64,000 nt of DNA from Carnegiea gigantea (taxonomy: Eukaryota > Streptophyta > Magnoliopsida > Caryophyllales > Cactaceae), in NCBI GenBank assembly GCA_029747015.1, contig JAKOGI010000180.1, positions 339,001 to 403,000 of the forward strand, in the 5' to 3' direction. The position numbers and the translations under genes were made by a program. Within the stretch, counting starts at the first letter, position 1. Each line of letters opens with the position of its first letter. Under the pieces are notes generated by a model. It was given only the letters and a program-made list of their open reading frames with translations, did not search any database and had not been told where the DNA came from. This document shows positions 34,270 to 46,369 of the stretch, piece after piece.

Positions 34270-36530
34270 AATTATTAGAGGCAACAAGATCTCAGTTCGC
34301 ATGGCTCATACTGAAAAAGGAAACAATTTTGACCACACAGGCATCAAACCAGGAGAGCCCCTAATATTAGCAAATCTTGGAGTAAAAAGGAGCAAAAGCA
34401 AGAGGGGGATAAGAAGGTTCAACTAATTAGATTTAATAAGGAAAATCAATCACATAAAAAGTTCTTGAAAGGCCAGGTAAATTCAGAGTTTAAGGAGTGG
34501 CTGAACTCGAAACCTTGTGTGCACTTTGAATAAGCCTAGAGATCTAGCATCCCTTGCCTCTGCAATTACCAATGGCTATATTAGTTCGTGAAGATCTATG
34601 TTTCAAGCAGCTTCAAATTTATTCTTACCTTTCCTATATTGGAAATGATGGAAGAGACCTTAAAGAACCATGAAAAGCTAGATTTATGGTTTAGTGAAAT
34701 CAAGAAGTGGAGCAAACACGATTGTTGTGAAAACAGAAGGGTTTTGGCTTGAGATACATGGAGTCCCCCCCCCCATGGATGGCTATGTGAAAACTTTAAT
34801 AGAATAGAAGAACTTTGGAGGGTGTCAATCTATCTTGGTAAACGAATTTATTGCACAGAGTCCTTTGAAAGTATGAAGGTACAGATTGTCAAAAATATTT
34901 TTTAAAGAATTGAGGAGGAAATATTATTGGCCTTAGAAAATGGAGGATACAGGATATGGATCAAGGAAGTTGAAACTGCAACTCTCTAGCCATGGAGAAC
35001 ATGGACTCCACTAGTGAGGTTCTAGGATTCGAGGATCTCAATGATGACATGGCAGCAGACTATGAGGTGGCACAAAGTGATTTGAGGAATACTGATGATG
35101 AGAGGGATGATATGGCAGTAATCAATGTTATGGTGCATAAGAGAAGTAGTCCAGGAGACTCCTGACCTCCAGTTCGTTTCAAATTCAAATTGAGATATTG
35201 AAAGGGCAGAAGGCAAGGGTGAAGAATGCACTTATCCTGAGTCTAGAACCAAGACTGTGAGTTTTAGCCAAAATGACTGACTATTCAGAGGAAATGTTGA
35301 AAACATCACAGCATTTTCAACCTTTGAAAAATGGAGAATAGCTACCTCTAGGCTTTGAGAAGGAAGGAAACTATCATGCCAAAACTATCATGGCAATGAT
35401 TCGGATTCAAATACCAATCCTGCAACTTTGAAAAGTGGAGAGAACTGGCTAGATGAAGGTGAATTTCGGGCCAACATAATCAAGAAGTAGAACCACCTCC
35501 GGGATTTGAATTTTCAAATATTCTGCAGCCAAACATTAAGCCAAAAAAAGGCCTTCCTAGGAAATTAGTTAATAGCAAAAGGAATTTGTCCACACACTTA
35601 AACGTGTGGCAATCCTTTAGCCAGACATTTGAAAGTCTAGTGCAGCTTGCAAGGGAATCTCTCTAAATTGGGAAACTCCTTGGTGTTTCTATTATTTATA
35701 ATGAGAAAGCTGCAGTTTCCAAAATCACAAATACTCTCATTCTCTCAAGAAGACCAAGCTAGGACCAACGTCCAAACCTGAGGACAAATAGAGCAAAGCT
35801 TGTGCAAAGAAGTGACCTTGATATGAAGATAGCTTCCTGACGTGTCACAGGTATATGCTGTAACAAAGAATTTATCAAGGGCCATTTTTGGAGTGAGTGA
35901 GTTGTGCATGGAAAGAACATATTACATACTCCCCTGAAGAGTTGGCAAAAAACTTTCATTTCATCTATATCCTATTTTCTTAGAACTCATCTGAGGATCA
36001 TAAGGGGCTTGTTGGTGGCTAAGGGGCGGATGTATTTTGGGTGGGTATGGTGGATCTTCATCAAAATTTTCATCCAAATTTTAATCCTATTTGGAGAATT
36101 TTAGACTTGAAGATGACTCCAACCTTCCATAACAAAGGAAAATACCATTGTAGGACTCAAAACAGGGTACAATACAAGAATTTTCTTTAGGTAATTTTAT
36201 CGAGCGGGTGTCGGGCACTATAGATACGAACTACATGGCACTGTATTGTAGGGAAATTTGGTGGAGAAAAGGTAGAATTAGAGAGCTCTAAGGGGTTAGT
36301 ACACAAAGCAAGAGATTTTTAGGCTTTTCGTCATTGTCTTTGAGGCCTCAACAGCTCAAGTTGAGTCAAAGATGGAGGGCTTGTGGTGTTCTAAATTGGT
36401 GGAAGTGTTTGTAGTTTGTAGTGTGTTGTTTGGTTTACAAGGCCGGGAACACCCCTCTTTTAATTATTCTGCTTTTGGTTTGGTTGTATTCCTCTATTTT
36501 TTAGCCTAATCATGGTTACTGATCGAAAAA
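34270..36530 (+). mobile_element. LINE-like ORF1 debris with A-rich tail
   Basis: No intact frame. Around 34740-34990 the three frames together resemble the DUF4283 region of plant LINE ORF1 (a WLEIHGVP-like segment, then ELWGG-like and VEVE-like fragments). The end GATCGAAAAAAAA at about 36518-36530 resembles a LINE 3' tail. No reverse transcriptase is visible between them. It may be a fragment of the L1 type seen at 38640-57400 or an unrelated remnant. Confidence 0.4.
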
Positions 36531-38636
36531 AAACTAATAATAGTAATTCTTTAAAAAGTTTTTAAGCTCATAAATAATTTTTTGAAAGACGGCATAAAAT
36601 TACACTATATGGCAAAGTAAATATGTATATGTACACCTATTTTTATATATTAAAACAAAACAAACTCTCTCAATTTATTGACACGTGCCATCTCACAAAA
36701 TTTCCAAATTAATTAAATTTTTTTTAATTCATTTAAAGAACACTAATTAATCCATCAAGTTAATATCATTCAAAATATAGCAAAATGTAATAATATCATT
36801 TGTCATATATCATGACCTTTTAAACATGGAATATTTTCTTTTAAAAAAAGATAATGTTCGATTTTAGACTGATAATAATTACCACAATCAAAATTAATGA
36901 TATCTACGTGCATTGAATGAGTATAGAAACACACTCACATATATTCCCTACGGTGCACTTGCAAGCCCTATGGTGGTTGCCATACAGCCTAAACCAATGG
37001 TCCCCGATGAGATGTCCAACATTGTACATCACGAATTCAACGCTGTTGGAGGGGTTGTTGGGTGGTGGGGGACAAAGGACGGGGGTGATGTGGTACTACC
37101 ATTGCCTTTGGATAATTCAGCCAAAAAAAAAAAAATTGCCTTTGGATGAGAAATCAATGGTTCACATATAAAGCTATCGTATAAGATACATGACAAGCTC
37201 TCTTCGACATTAATTGCTAACCTAAATTCAAGCTTATTAAAAAGTAAAAAAATTGTGATATCCAACATTATTATTTTTCCCTTTCTAATTTTTATAAAGA
37301 AATTACATATTAAAAAATTTCGATTCTCATATTATTTTTGTTGCCCTTTTTTAAAAAGATACATAGTAAAATATTGTAATAAAATATTTATCCGTTCACC
37401 TCACAAAAATATTATGTTGATAATAATAATACCAAATAATAATAAATAGAGATCGACTTTTTGGTTTATTACCTTTTACAATATTTACTTGTTCATCTCA
37501 CACCATTATTATGTTAATAATAATAATAGCAACTAATAATAAACAAATATTGACTTTTTACTTTATTTCTATTTCTTTGAACATAAATATAAATACATAT
37601 ATTAAATATTAAATGTTAGATACAATATTTATTAAAAAAATATTAAATACAACAAGATAATAGTCGTTATGAATCTTATACATACAAGATAATACTACAT
37701 ATGCAAATTACAATCAAAAGACACAAAATTGATTTCAATTTTGAGAGAAGAACAGTCCAATCGGTCGTTATCCCCTCTTTCTAGCTTCGTTTGCCATGTT
37801 TATATTCTGTAGGTAAAATTATTCTCCATATGTGTATACATAAATGATATTTATTTTTTCAAAATAAACACATAACAATTTGTATATTTTAGTTGACTTA
37901 AAAAGTCATTCAATTACACATGAAAAGTCATTGATTTTTGTTAATTTAAAAAATCTTTAAAATTCAACATAAGGTTGCTAAACTATTAATTATAATTCAC
38001 ATATATAGTTATTTTTTTCTAAGAAAAAGGAATAATTCATTAATGAAAAATCATATAGCATATACAATAAATATCTGCTAATACAAGTAAATCTAAAATA
38101 TCAAATTGAATCATTCTCTGCAAAAAGCTAATGGTAAATATACTGTCGACCGGCTCTGAACTTATAGCCGTATTCTTGCCACCAACCGCATTCTTTGACG
38201 TCAATTTGTATTTTCCAAATATCGGCGAGATATAGTATAACTTCATGGAGCATATGTCCAATTAATATGGTAGATTGCACTTGAAAGGAAAATTTTCATA
38301 GTAGAAGCACATGAAATTCAATTAGTGACTCATTCCTTAATCGAAAATGTAGATATAATATAATAATTTCCAAATTCTATTCGACAAGAAACCCACTCTA
38401 GATTTCTAAATTTACGATAAATTACATAAAGACAATGACTCAAACTCACACCAATGGTGAGGACAACCTAACTCACACTGGAGATGGAAAAAATAAACAA
38501 CCCAACTCTCACAAACGAGAGAGAAATTTTATTGAAAAGAAACAAAAACATTAGTAAATACCTTACAATTGAATAAACTTTCAAGAAGCATGAAGATTGT
38601 GGCTTACTACCAGCAATTATATCTGATGGTGGCCTC
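36531..38636. other. intergenic, no gene seen
   Basis: AT-rich sequence. Short open frames at 36913-37171 and 38040-38261 show no domain. Nothing repetitive stands out apart from small AAT runs near 37425 and 37520. Confidence 0.5.
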
Positions 38637-38699
38637 TCATTTTTATTTTTATTTTTTTGTAAAAAAGGTAAGAGTTATAATTTAGGAGGCCTTCTCTCA

Positions 38700-41183
38700 A
38701 GAGTTCACCCTAAATTATCCTCAATAAGGATATGACAAAGGTCCCTATGAGGAACCGCATCCCACACACATGTGGAATGAACTGAAAGCCCAAACTTAGT
38801 CAGCCAATTGACTGCACTATTCCCTTGCGTAAAAATGTGGTTAATAATGACATTGTTGAAACAAGTAAAGAAAGAAGTAATATCTTGAACTAGCACTTGA
38901 ATTTCCCATGGGGTTTGAATTTTTCCTTACACTGCTTGAATAAGAATGTTGTTATCACCTTCAATATGAATGTCTATAAAGTCGGCTTGTATAGCTGCCT
39001 TGATCCCATTACGCATGGTTGTAGCTTCGGCCACTAATACCGAAGCTGCTCTTAGATTAAAAGCTGCCGCTTGTAAAAATCGACATTTCTAGTCACAAAT
39101 GAGAAATCCTCCTGCTGCTCCCTATGAACTTTTAGATGCATCAAAGTTGAGTTTGATGAATCCTCCTTAGTGCTTCTGCCAAGCTATCCATCGTGTCTGC
39201 TTACGGCTGTGGTTTGAAGGAGGTGGTGGGGATGGAAAAAGTGATTGTGAAAGTTTGTGTCTTATGCGCCACTCGGTGCTTGTACGTTTTGCTCGTAAAA
39301 GAGAAATGTACGGACTGGCTATTTCATTGAGAAATATTTTATTATTTCGGATTTTCCAAATGCTCCATAGGAGCGCTACAATCCTATCTATCTTACTGGA
39401 TGGTAAAGAATGCTTAAGATTGGAGAGCCAACTTTCTATCTTCATCTGGGGATTCATTAGGAGTTCAACAGTGACCCAATTATGATCACTTGCTAATTGC
39501 AATATTGTCTAGGCATTCTGGCATCCTAAAAACAAATGCTCTGCATTCTCAATAGCCGCATTGCAATAATAGTAAAGGGGATCAATATCCATACCCCTAA
39601 GGATCAAGTTTCCTCGAGTAGGAATGGATGCATGACATAATTGCCAAAGAAAAACCTTTAGTTTAGGCATAATGTCTAACTTCCAGATCCACTTGAATTC
39701 CCAGGGTTGAGATTTCTGCAGATCCAATCCATGGGCAGTCCATGTTGTCGATTTAGTGGAAATTCTCCACTTCCAGAAAGACCACAACAAATAGAATTAG
39801 GAATAGGGTTAGACGGAATTGGTGTCACCAAAATTGCCTGCAGACAAGTATGACGGACTAATTGCTGTAGTCTAACAATATCCCATGTTTTAGAAGGAAG
39901 AATAAAATGTGAAATTTTGAGAGATGTTTTCGAGCTAGAGATATCTGGGACACTCATAAGGTCAGCAAGACAATAGTTATCACACCAACTATCTAACCAG
40001 AAGTTGCTGTTTGATCCATCCCCTACTTTCCACCTTATTCGTTTACGAAATTGTTCATGATTCCTTAGAATACACTTCTAGACCCATGAGTCAGCTTGTC
40101 GAGGTTTGGCAATAAAGAAGTGTTCATTGATAGGATATTTGGCTATAATTTAATCAGTCCAAGGACATTGCTTATTAAAAAGTTTCCAGGTTAGCTTGCT
40201 CAAGAAGGCACTATCAACAGCCTTAGTCTTTCTGAGGCCAAGCCCTCGTGACTGTTTGGGCCGAAAAATTTTATCCCAGAAAATCATTGGTAAACCTTTA
40301 TTTGTGTCAGATTTCTTCCAAAAGAAGTTACGACTAATTTGGTTAATTTTTCTACTAGTTGAAGATGGTAATTGAAAGCATTGCATAGTGTGCGCAGGCA
40401 TGGATTCTATATTTGTCTGAATTAAGGCTACTCTTCCTACTGTAGAAATGTTAGCAACTTTTCAATTTTGGACCTTGGTTGCCGTCTTTTTCACTAGGTT
40501 AGCAAAAGTGCCAACATTTGGTCTGCCCTTAAAGGCCGGGCAACACAAGTACTTATCCAAGTAATCTTGGTGTTTAATATTAAAGACAGATGAAACAGTT
40601 TGTGGTCATAAGAACTTGCATTTCTGGAAAAGACAAGAGAGGATTTTTGAAAATTGATGAGTTGGCCAGAATTTTGACAGAAACTATTTAGAATGCCCTC
40701 AAGTTTGTGGAATGCCTCAAGATTTGTTTGACAAAAAAGGAGGCTATCACCTACGAATAAGAGGCATGGTAATTTATCTCCTTGAGATGCAATTTTGAAT
40801 CCAATTCCACTTTTCTTTTTAATAAGCTCTGTACGAAGTGCTCGCATTAATACTTCCAGGCATATAAGAAAGAGATAAGGTGATAAATGATCCCCTTGCT
40901 GTAGTCCTCTGGTTGGAGTTAAAAATCCCAAAACCTCATCATTCACAATAACCAAATAGGATACTGTGGTAACACATTGTTGAACCTAGCTAATCCATTT
41001 GTGGTGAAAGCCCAGTTTTTGAAGGCTTTCAAAATGGAATTTCCATTCCACTATATCATAAGTTTTTTCTGTATCTAGTTTGAGTGCAACCCATGACTTC
41101 TTCCCTTTCATATTACTAAACTTGTTGATGACCTCATGGGCTAGAAGAATATTATCATGGATAGATCGATGGGGAACAAAGGC
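38700..41183 (-). pseudogene. LINE ORF2, 3' part (RT, zinc-binding, RNase H)
   Basis: Reading on the minus strand: the RT continues from the insertion with FVPHRSIHDNILLAHE (41130-41180), the catalytic-Asp segment ALKLDTEKTYDIVEW (about 41060-41100), GLQQGDHLSPYLF (40875-40915) and the active-site box LLFVGDSLLF near 40750. The usual box is FADD, so the first catalytic Asp is Gly here. RT thumb and linker follow (40150-40700). A zinc-binding C-terminal region lies at 39510-39790. RNase H spans 38700-39170 (KLNFDAS, then a C-terminal segment with HIFTQGNSAVNWL). Stops near 40990, 40500, 40140 and 39090 and several frameshifts are present. Confidence 0.85.
41179..41183. repeat. 5-bp target-site duplication (AAGGC), left copy
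   Basis: Identical to 55702-55706 on the other side of the Athila-like element. Confidence 0.93.
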
Positions 41184-43545
41184 TGTAGAGCTTATCGTAG
41201 AGTTACAAATTAAACCACTACTTTGATTTATAAGTAAGATTTATACCATAGGAAAGTAGGAATCGATCCCACAAGGAAAGATTATGATAATAAGCTAGTT
41301 TAATTCTAATTAACTTTACTACTCTAATTTATTTTAATTTCTCTTTATTTTACTAAAACAAATCAAATTAAATAAGTAAAAATCTGAAAAAATTACTTAA
41401 TATTGCCCCTAAATATTCCAAATTTATCTCCAGAAATAAACACAGTAAAAAGCTATCCTAACTATTCTAAAAAATAAAAACAGAAATAATCACACAATAT
41501 TAGACTGAAAATTAAAATAGAAAATAGCAAGGAGAAAATTAATGTTAAAAATCACATAAAGTAATCTAGATTAATATCCTGCAAGTTTATAACTTTACAT
41601 CTCCAAAATTATATGTAATTGAATTCAGAAAAAATAAAACAAAAAATTAACTACAGAAAATTAAAACAGAAAATAAAATCCGAAATCAGAGAACTGAACT
41701 ATTATAAATACGAAAATAAATAAAAAAAAGTACCCAAATTTTGGAATATAATTTTCTAGACTTAATAAGACCCTAAAAACATAAAATAAAAATTAAAAAC
41801 GTAATTTTTAAATTTATTAAAATAAAAACCTGCATATATCCAATTCACGAAATAATTCTGAAAAATTATCAAATAATTTTCAAATATTTCGAAATTAAAT
41901 AGAGGCAGATTAGGATACTAAATAAACCCTAAAATGGAATAAGACATGAAAAAATACAAAAGGGACTATTTTTAGTCTAATTTCTAACAAACCAGTAAAT
42001 AAATGGCAAAACAGAATAGAGATTAAATCTGAAAATTATAATCATACTAAAAATAAAAATATAACTAATCTAAAATCACTAAGACACTCTTAAAAGGCCA
42101 CTCTTTTGGGAAGGGTAAACAAAATTTATATTAAAGTTTATAAATTTAAGAATTAAAATTGACAAACTAAAGAAATTAACTAAAAAGTAAGAAATAATTA
42201 CCAACGATACCAAATTTATGAAAAATACTTAGCATAATCTATATCCACCATGCAAATTAATATTTATTATCAACACACAAATTGATTTATCCATGAGTTA
42301 GACTGTAGAAGACACCCACTAGCGGATCTTTCCCCTTTTTCCTTATATTACAGTTTATTTAGGTCCAACCCTAATATAAACCCTATTACTTTTGATAACC
42401 CTAACACCAGCGCAATAATTTAATCAAACTAGAGCATTAGGTATTAGAAAAATATCATCTAACGTCTTATAACCAATTTACCAGTAAATTAATTTAACAA
42501 AGATCTATAATGATTACCTAATTAAAAGAGATGAGTTTGAGTCATCCATGATTAATAGAGTGACACTAATGCCTCAAAGACTATAACCTTTACGTATTAA
42601 AACCTTTTAAACTATCATATGAATTTGTATTAAACTAATTAGCATGCATTCTAAGTAATCTAACGTGAATATCATAAACAATAAATACTAATCATTATAG
42701 GATCATGAATAAAAATTAACTAGACAATAAAGCATGAAATTTATTTCAAAATAATTAATTTAGCATGGTTTTAAATAGATTATGCTAAGTACAAGAAAAT
42801 TACTCACTCATATTAAAAACGAAATCACCACAATTAACTAAAGACTTCATGTTCAACAATAAACTAAACACAAAATAATTAAAATAAAATAAAAATAAAA
42901 AATAAATAAGAATGCTACCACTTTGGCTTTGATGATGATAATGAGCGATGATGGTGATGATGTGAGAGGTGATGAGGGGCGGTGATGGTGATTGAAGATG
43001 CTGATGATATGTAGTGAAAACGGAGATGAGGAGGTGGAGATAGGGGGTTAGGAGTTGGATGGAGAAGATGATGCTTGATTGTGTGAGATGATGAGGGAGA
43101 TGGGTCTGATGGAGAAGATGATGAGTGAATCTATTGAGGGTGGCGTGAGACAGTGTTTTGGAGGTGGTGGCATGTGAGGGCTTTTTTAGAGGAGAAGAAG
43201 TAAGGTTTTTTATAGTATTATTCTAGTAGGGTTTTCTTCTTTGGACTCCTTCTCTGGACTCCTTCTCTTCCAAGTCTTTTAGTTTCTCTTTAATTAAGAG
43301 TAATAATTTTGTAACCCTAGCCCAAATAAATTATTATGAAAATAATATTTTTTTATAAATTATTATTTTTGGACCGACTTGATAACTTAGCGTATAAAAT
43401 CCGAAACTTCGAAGCCTTCTCTTCTCCTCTTTATTTTATTAACGCTTAACCTGAAAAATATACAAAATAAAGTAAATTAGATGAAATAATATATATAATA
43501 TAATCAAAATAATTATTAAAACAATGCATAATTTATGACTTAATA
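41184..43545 (-). repeat. 3' LTR of the large Athila-like element
   Basis: 2,362 bp, starting TGTAGAGCTTAT. Its last two bases are TA where the partner has CA. It is collinear with the partner LTR once the MITE there is removed. It contains purine-rich GATGATGATG-type blocks at 42930-43170, also present in the partner. Confidence 0.92.
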
Positions 43546-43560
43546 AATTTCCCCACACTT
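43546..43560 (-). promoter_or_regulatory. polypurine tract of the large Athila-like element
   Basis: Minus-strand AAGTGTGGGGAAATT lies directly before the 3' LTR. Confidence 0.8.
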
Positions 43561-43564
43561 AGAC

Positions 43565-43584
43565 TTTGTACGTCCTCGTGCAAA
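43565..43584 (-). other. AGGA-loop hairpin beside the polypurine tract
   Basis: Minus-strand TTTGCACG-AGGA-CGTACAAA forms an 8-bp stem with one mismatch and an AGGA loop, ending 19 nt before the LTR. It is equivalent in place and loop to 21521-21538. Confidence 0.7.
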
Positions 43585-43788
43585 GAAATCTTAGACTCGA
43601 CCTACAAACTGACCCTCTTTCTTATAAAGTCATGCATAAATATGATATTTATACTAGGTATTGGCTTGCTTTAAAAACATTTTCATTCAAAAATTAATTA
43701 GTCTTCCTTCCAACAAGTGAATAACTACTGGACATCCAACTACCATCAAAGAGTTTCTTCATCAGCCTCACAACATTTCTTTAATGAA

Positions 43789-45339
43789 GGCCCTGTTCTT
43801 TTCGTGGTTTAATGAACCCAACCCACTCCTTACCATACCCACCCACTCCTTCCCCCCTTCCCACTCTTTTCCACACTTAAATAAAAATATCACTCCTTCC
43901 TATTCTCACTCACTTTCACCCACTTCTGCTTATAATTACTATTTGACATAGTTTGAAAACTCTTATAATTGATATAATTGTACGTCCGAGTAGTCTGATA
44001 CCAATTATGAAGAGTTTTATTTATTTTTCAGATATTATTGGAATATATGTAAGTTGTGCCATAAATTGTATATGAAATTATTTATGTTGTACGTATTAAA
44101 GAAATGATAGTTTTTGTATTTTTTTAATTTTTGCATTGATAAGTAAATGTTAGTTATTCGTAAGTGGTAGATATTTTCAGTTAAATTTGTATATGGAACA
44201 AATGGTTGAGAACTGGGGAGTGTCGCCGGTGAGCTGAGGAGGTGGCCGGTGACCTGGGAGATGGCCGGTGAGGTCGGAGGTGGCCGGGATTTTCGCAGGT
44301 GGCCGAGGAAGTTCGCACGGTTCTGAGTTGGGCAGATCGAGGGGGCTGGGCCAGGGTGTTCGCAGGCTGGCTAGGCTATTCAGAGGTGGCTGCCGGCATG
44401 CTGCTACTGATGGGGAACGGCCAATGACCAGCCGGCTGGCGCTGCGCACGCCAGAGACTTTAAACGACAGAGAGGGGTACGAGAGATGTAAGGAGAGCTT
44501 AGACCTGAGAGTGTAGAGAGAGAGGAGAGCTGAGAGTTTGAGATTTTAGAGAGAGAGGAGAGCTAAGAGTGTAGAGAGAGAGGAGAGCTGAGTGTACAGA
44601 TACATGACACATGTTATGTTCTTATTGGATTTGTGAATTACAGTTAGATATAATAAGATTGTGTTCAGATAATATTTTTGGTGATATCTGATTTCGAATT
44701 TCAAACTAATTTCATCAGTATCGTTAACGTAATTAAGAATTGAGGAATAGTAACGTCCAATTTCAGTCAGACATTGCAAAAATATCGCAAAATGTGAATA
44801 ATTAATTTGCACACAAAAAATAAAAATTGTCTATGTAATTTTTAGTTTAACAATCAATTAATCGTAAGCCAACCAAAGTAAACCATATTTGCGCAACATA
44901 CAGTATGATATTTAACTTCAAATTTTGGTGAAAATTAACAAATTCCGAAAATATACAACAAAAATTAACATCCGCAACTGATTCAACTCATTTACGATAA
45001 TTTAAATTTTTTGGCGGGTAACAACGATCATCAAACAATATTTTGAAACCGGCTAAACACATAAAGAAATTTTTTTCTATTCAAAATTTAATTTTAAGAT
45101 CGTTACTTACTATCATAAATAAAAAAACTACATTAAAATACAAAAATATATAACTTAAACCAACTCTCCAACTTCATTCAACTCCTTTCAACTCCTGCCC
45201 ACTCTCACCCACTCCTTCCTCCCCTTTCCCACACTTTAAAAAAAATACCACTCTTATCAACTCTCACCCACTCCTTCCCCCCCCTTTCCCACACTCACTC
45301 ATCCCACACCCATTATTTTTCACTGAAAAGAACAGGGCC
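43789..45339. mobile_element. MITE copy C, with a GC-rich interior
   Basis: GGCCCTGTTCTTTTCGTGG at the left and CACTGAAAAGAACAGGGCC at the right, flanked by GAA on both sides (43786-43788 and 45340-45342). Subterminal blocks are CCCACTCCTTCCC-like, as in copy D, not the CAACCC type of copies A and B. Length 1,551 bp. Internally an AT-rich background contains a GC-rich block at 44215-44480 and a short tandem repeat at 44510-44600. Confidence 0.88.
44510..44600. repeat. GAGAGAGAGGAGAGCTGAG tandem repeat
   Basis: Three units of roughly 25-37 bp, each built on GAGAGAGAGGAGAGCT(G/A)AG, inside MITE copy C. Confidence 0.85.
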
Positions 45340-45342
45340 GAA

Positions 45343-46313
45343 GTAACAAGAGCAATAATCATTCATCTCTTTTAGGCACGCATACACCAATCAAGAAGTC
45401 TAAAAAGTTTATGATAGAAAAGTTGAACTACGGTATGGCTATAGGGACAATTGAACTAGAAGGAATAACTCATTGAAATTGATTCTAAACTTGCCTTATA
45501 ATTCTTTTTTTCTTTTCTTTTCTTTTTTTTTTTTTAAACTCCAATTGCGTACATATTTGAGGCCCATATAGGGTCTTAGAAATTAAACACTCCCTGTCTC
45601 ACACTCACTCGAATAGAGGTGTTGGAGTTAACAGTTTATTCTCATTTTTATTTTATTTTTTATTGACTGTTAGTTTGATACGAGTCATTGATCGGCCCAA
45701 AAAAGGGCATGGCTCTCCCAACATGGGTTACTCCATGCATAAGACTCAACTTGAGACCTAAACTTAAGGGGAAAAGGTGTCGAATCACCTATTTCTGCCC
45801 ATGTTGGTAATCTAACCTTTTTTTTTTCTTTTTTTCACTTTCTTTTTCTTTTATAAGACCAAAAAAGTCACAATTTTAATGAGTTATTCTACTAATTCAA
45901 TAGGCTAGGAAATGGACTATGTCATTTTATTGCCTCTGAAGCAGCTATATAATATGATCAAATAAGATGGATAATCATAACAGTTACTCATTAAAGAGAT
46001 ATATGAAGATCAACTCAAATTTCTCTAAATGACCGTTAGGATGCTCAAAAGTCTTCACTCATAGAAGAATAAACTAAAAATAGCTAAGCAAAAAACAAAT
46101 TTAAGTAAGAAAGCCTAACATAAATTCATATTCATGCATTATTTATAAGAAAATCATAAAATTTGTTTGTTTTTTTTAACTCCTAAAAAAAATTAATGAA
46201 AACTATAAGAACTAAACGCAGGATGAATTCATGCATTTCCCTAATGCATGCAAAAAGATAAAAATAATGAAGACAAAAGTAGAATTAAATGTATACTTCC
46301 CTAAAAAAAAGTC
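45343..46313 (-). other. 3' untranslated region of the large Athila-like element
   Basis: No gene is seen. T-rich runs occur near 45510-45530 and 45820-45850. The region continues on the far side of MITE C at 43585-43785. Confidence 0.6.
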
Positions 46314-46325
46314 GGGTTGCGCCCC
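46314..46325 (-). other. post-integrase GGG-6-CCC hairpin motif
   Basis: Minus-strand GTTGGGGCGCAACCCGAC can pair GTTGGG with CCCGAC (one G-U) around a six-base loop. It follows the integrase stop by about 45 bases and matches the motif at 23417-23428 in the smaller element. Confidence 0.6.
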
Positions 46326-46369
46326 AACCAACGCTTTTATTTACTGTCGTTGGCTCGACGCAAATGAGG

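Noticed and set aside
44177..44516. Arg/Pro-rich frames in MITE C
   Set aside because: Open on both strands because of GC-rich repeats; kept only as a possible captured fragment, not as a gene.
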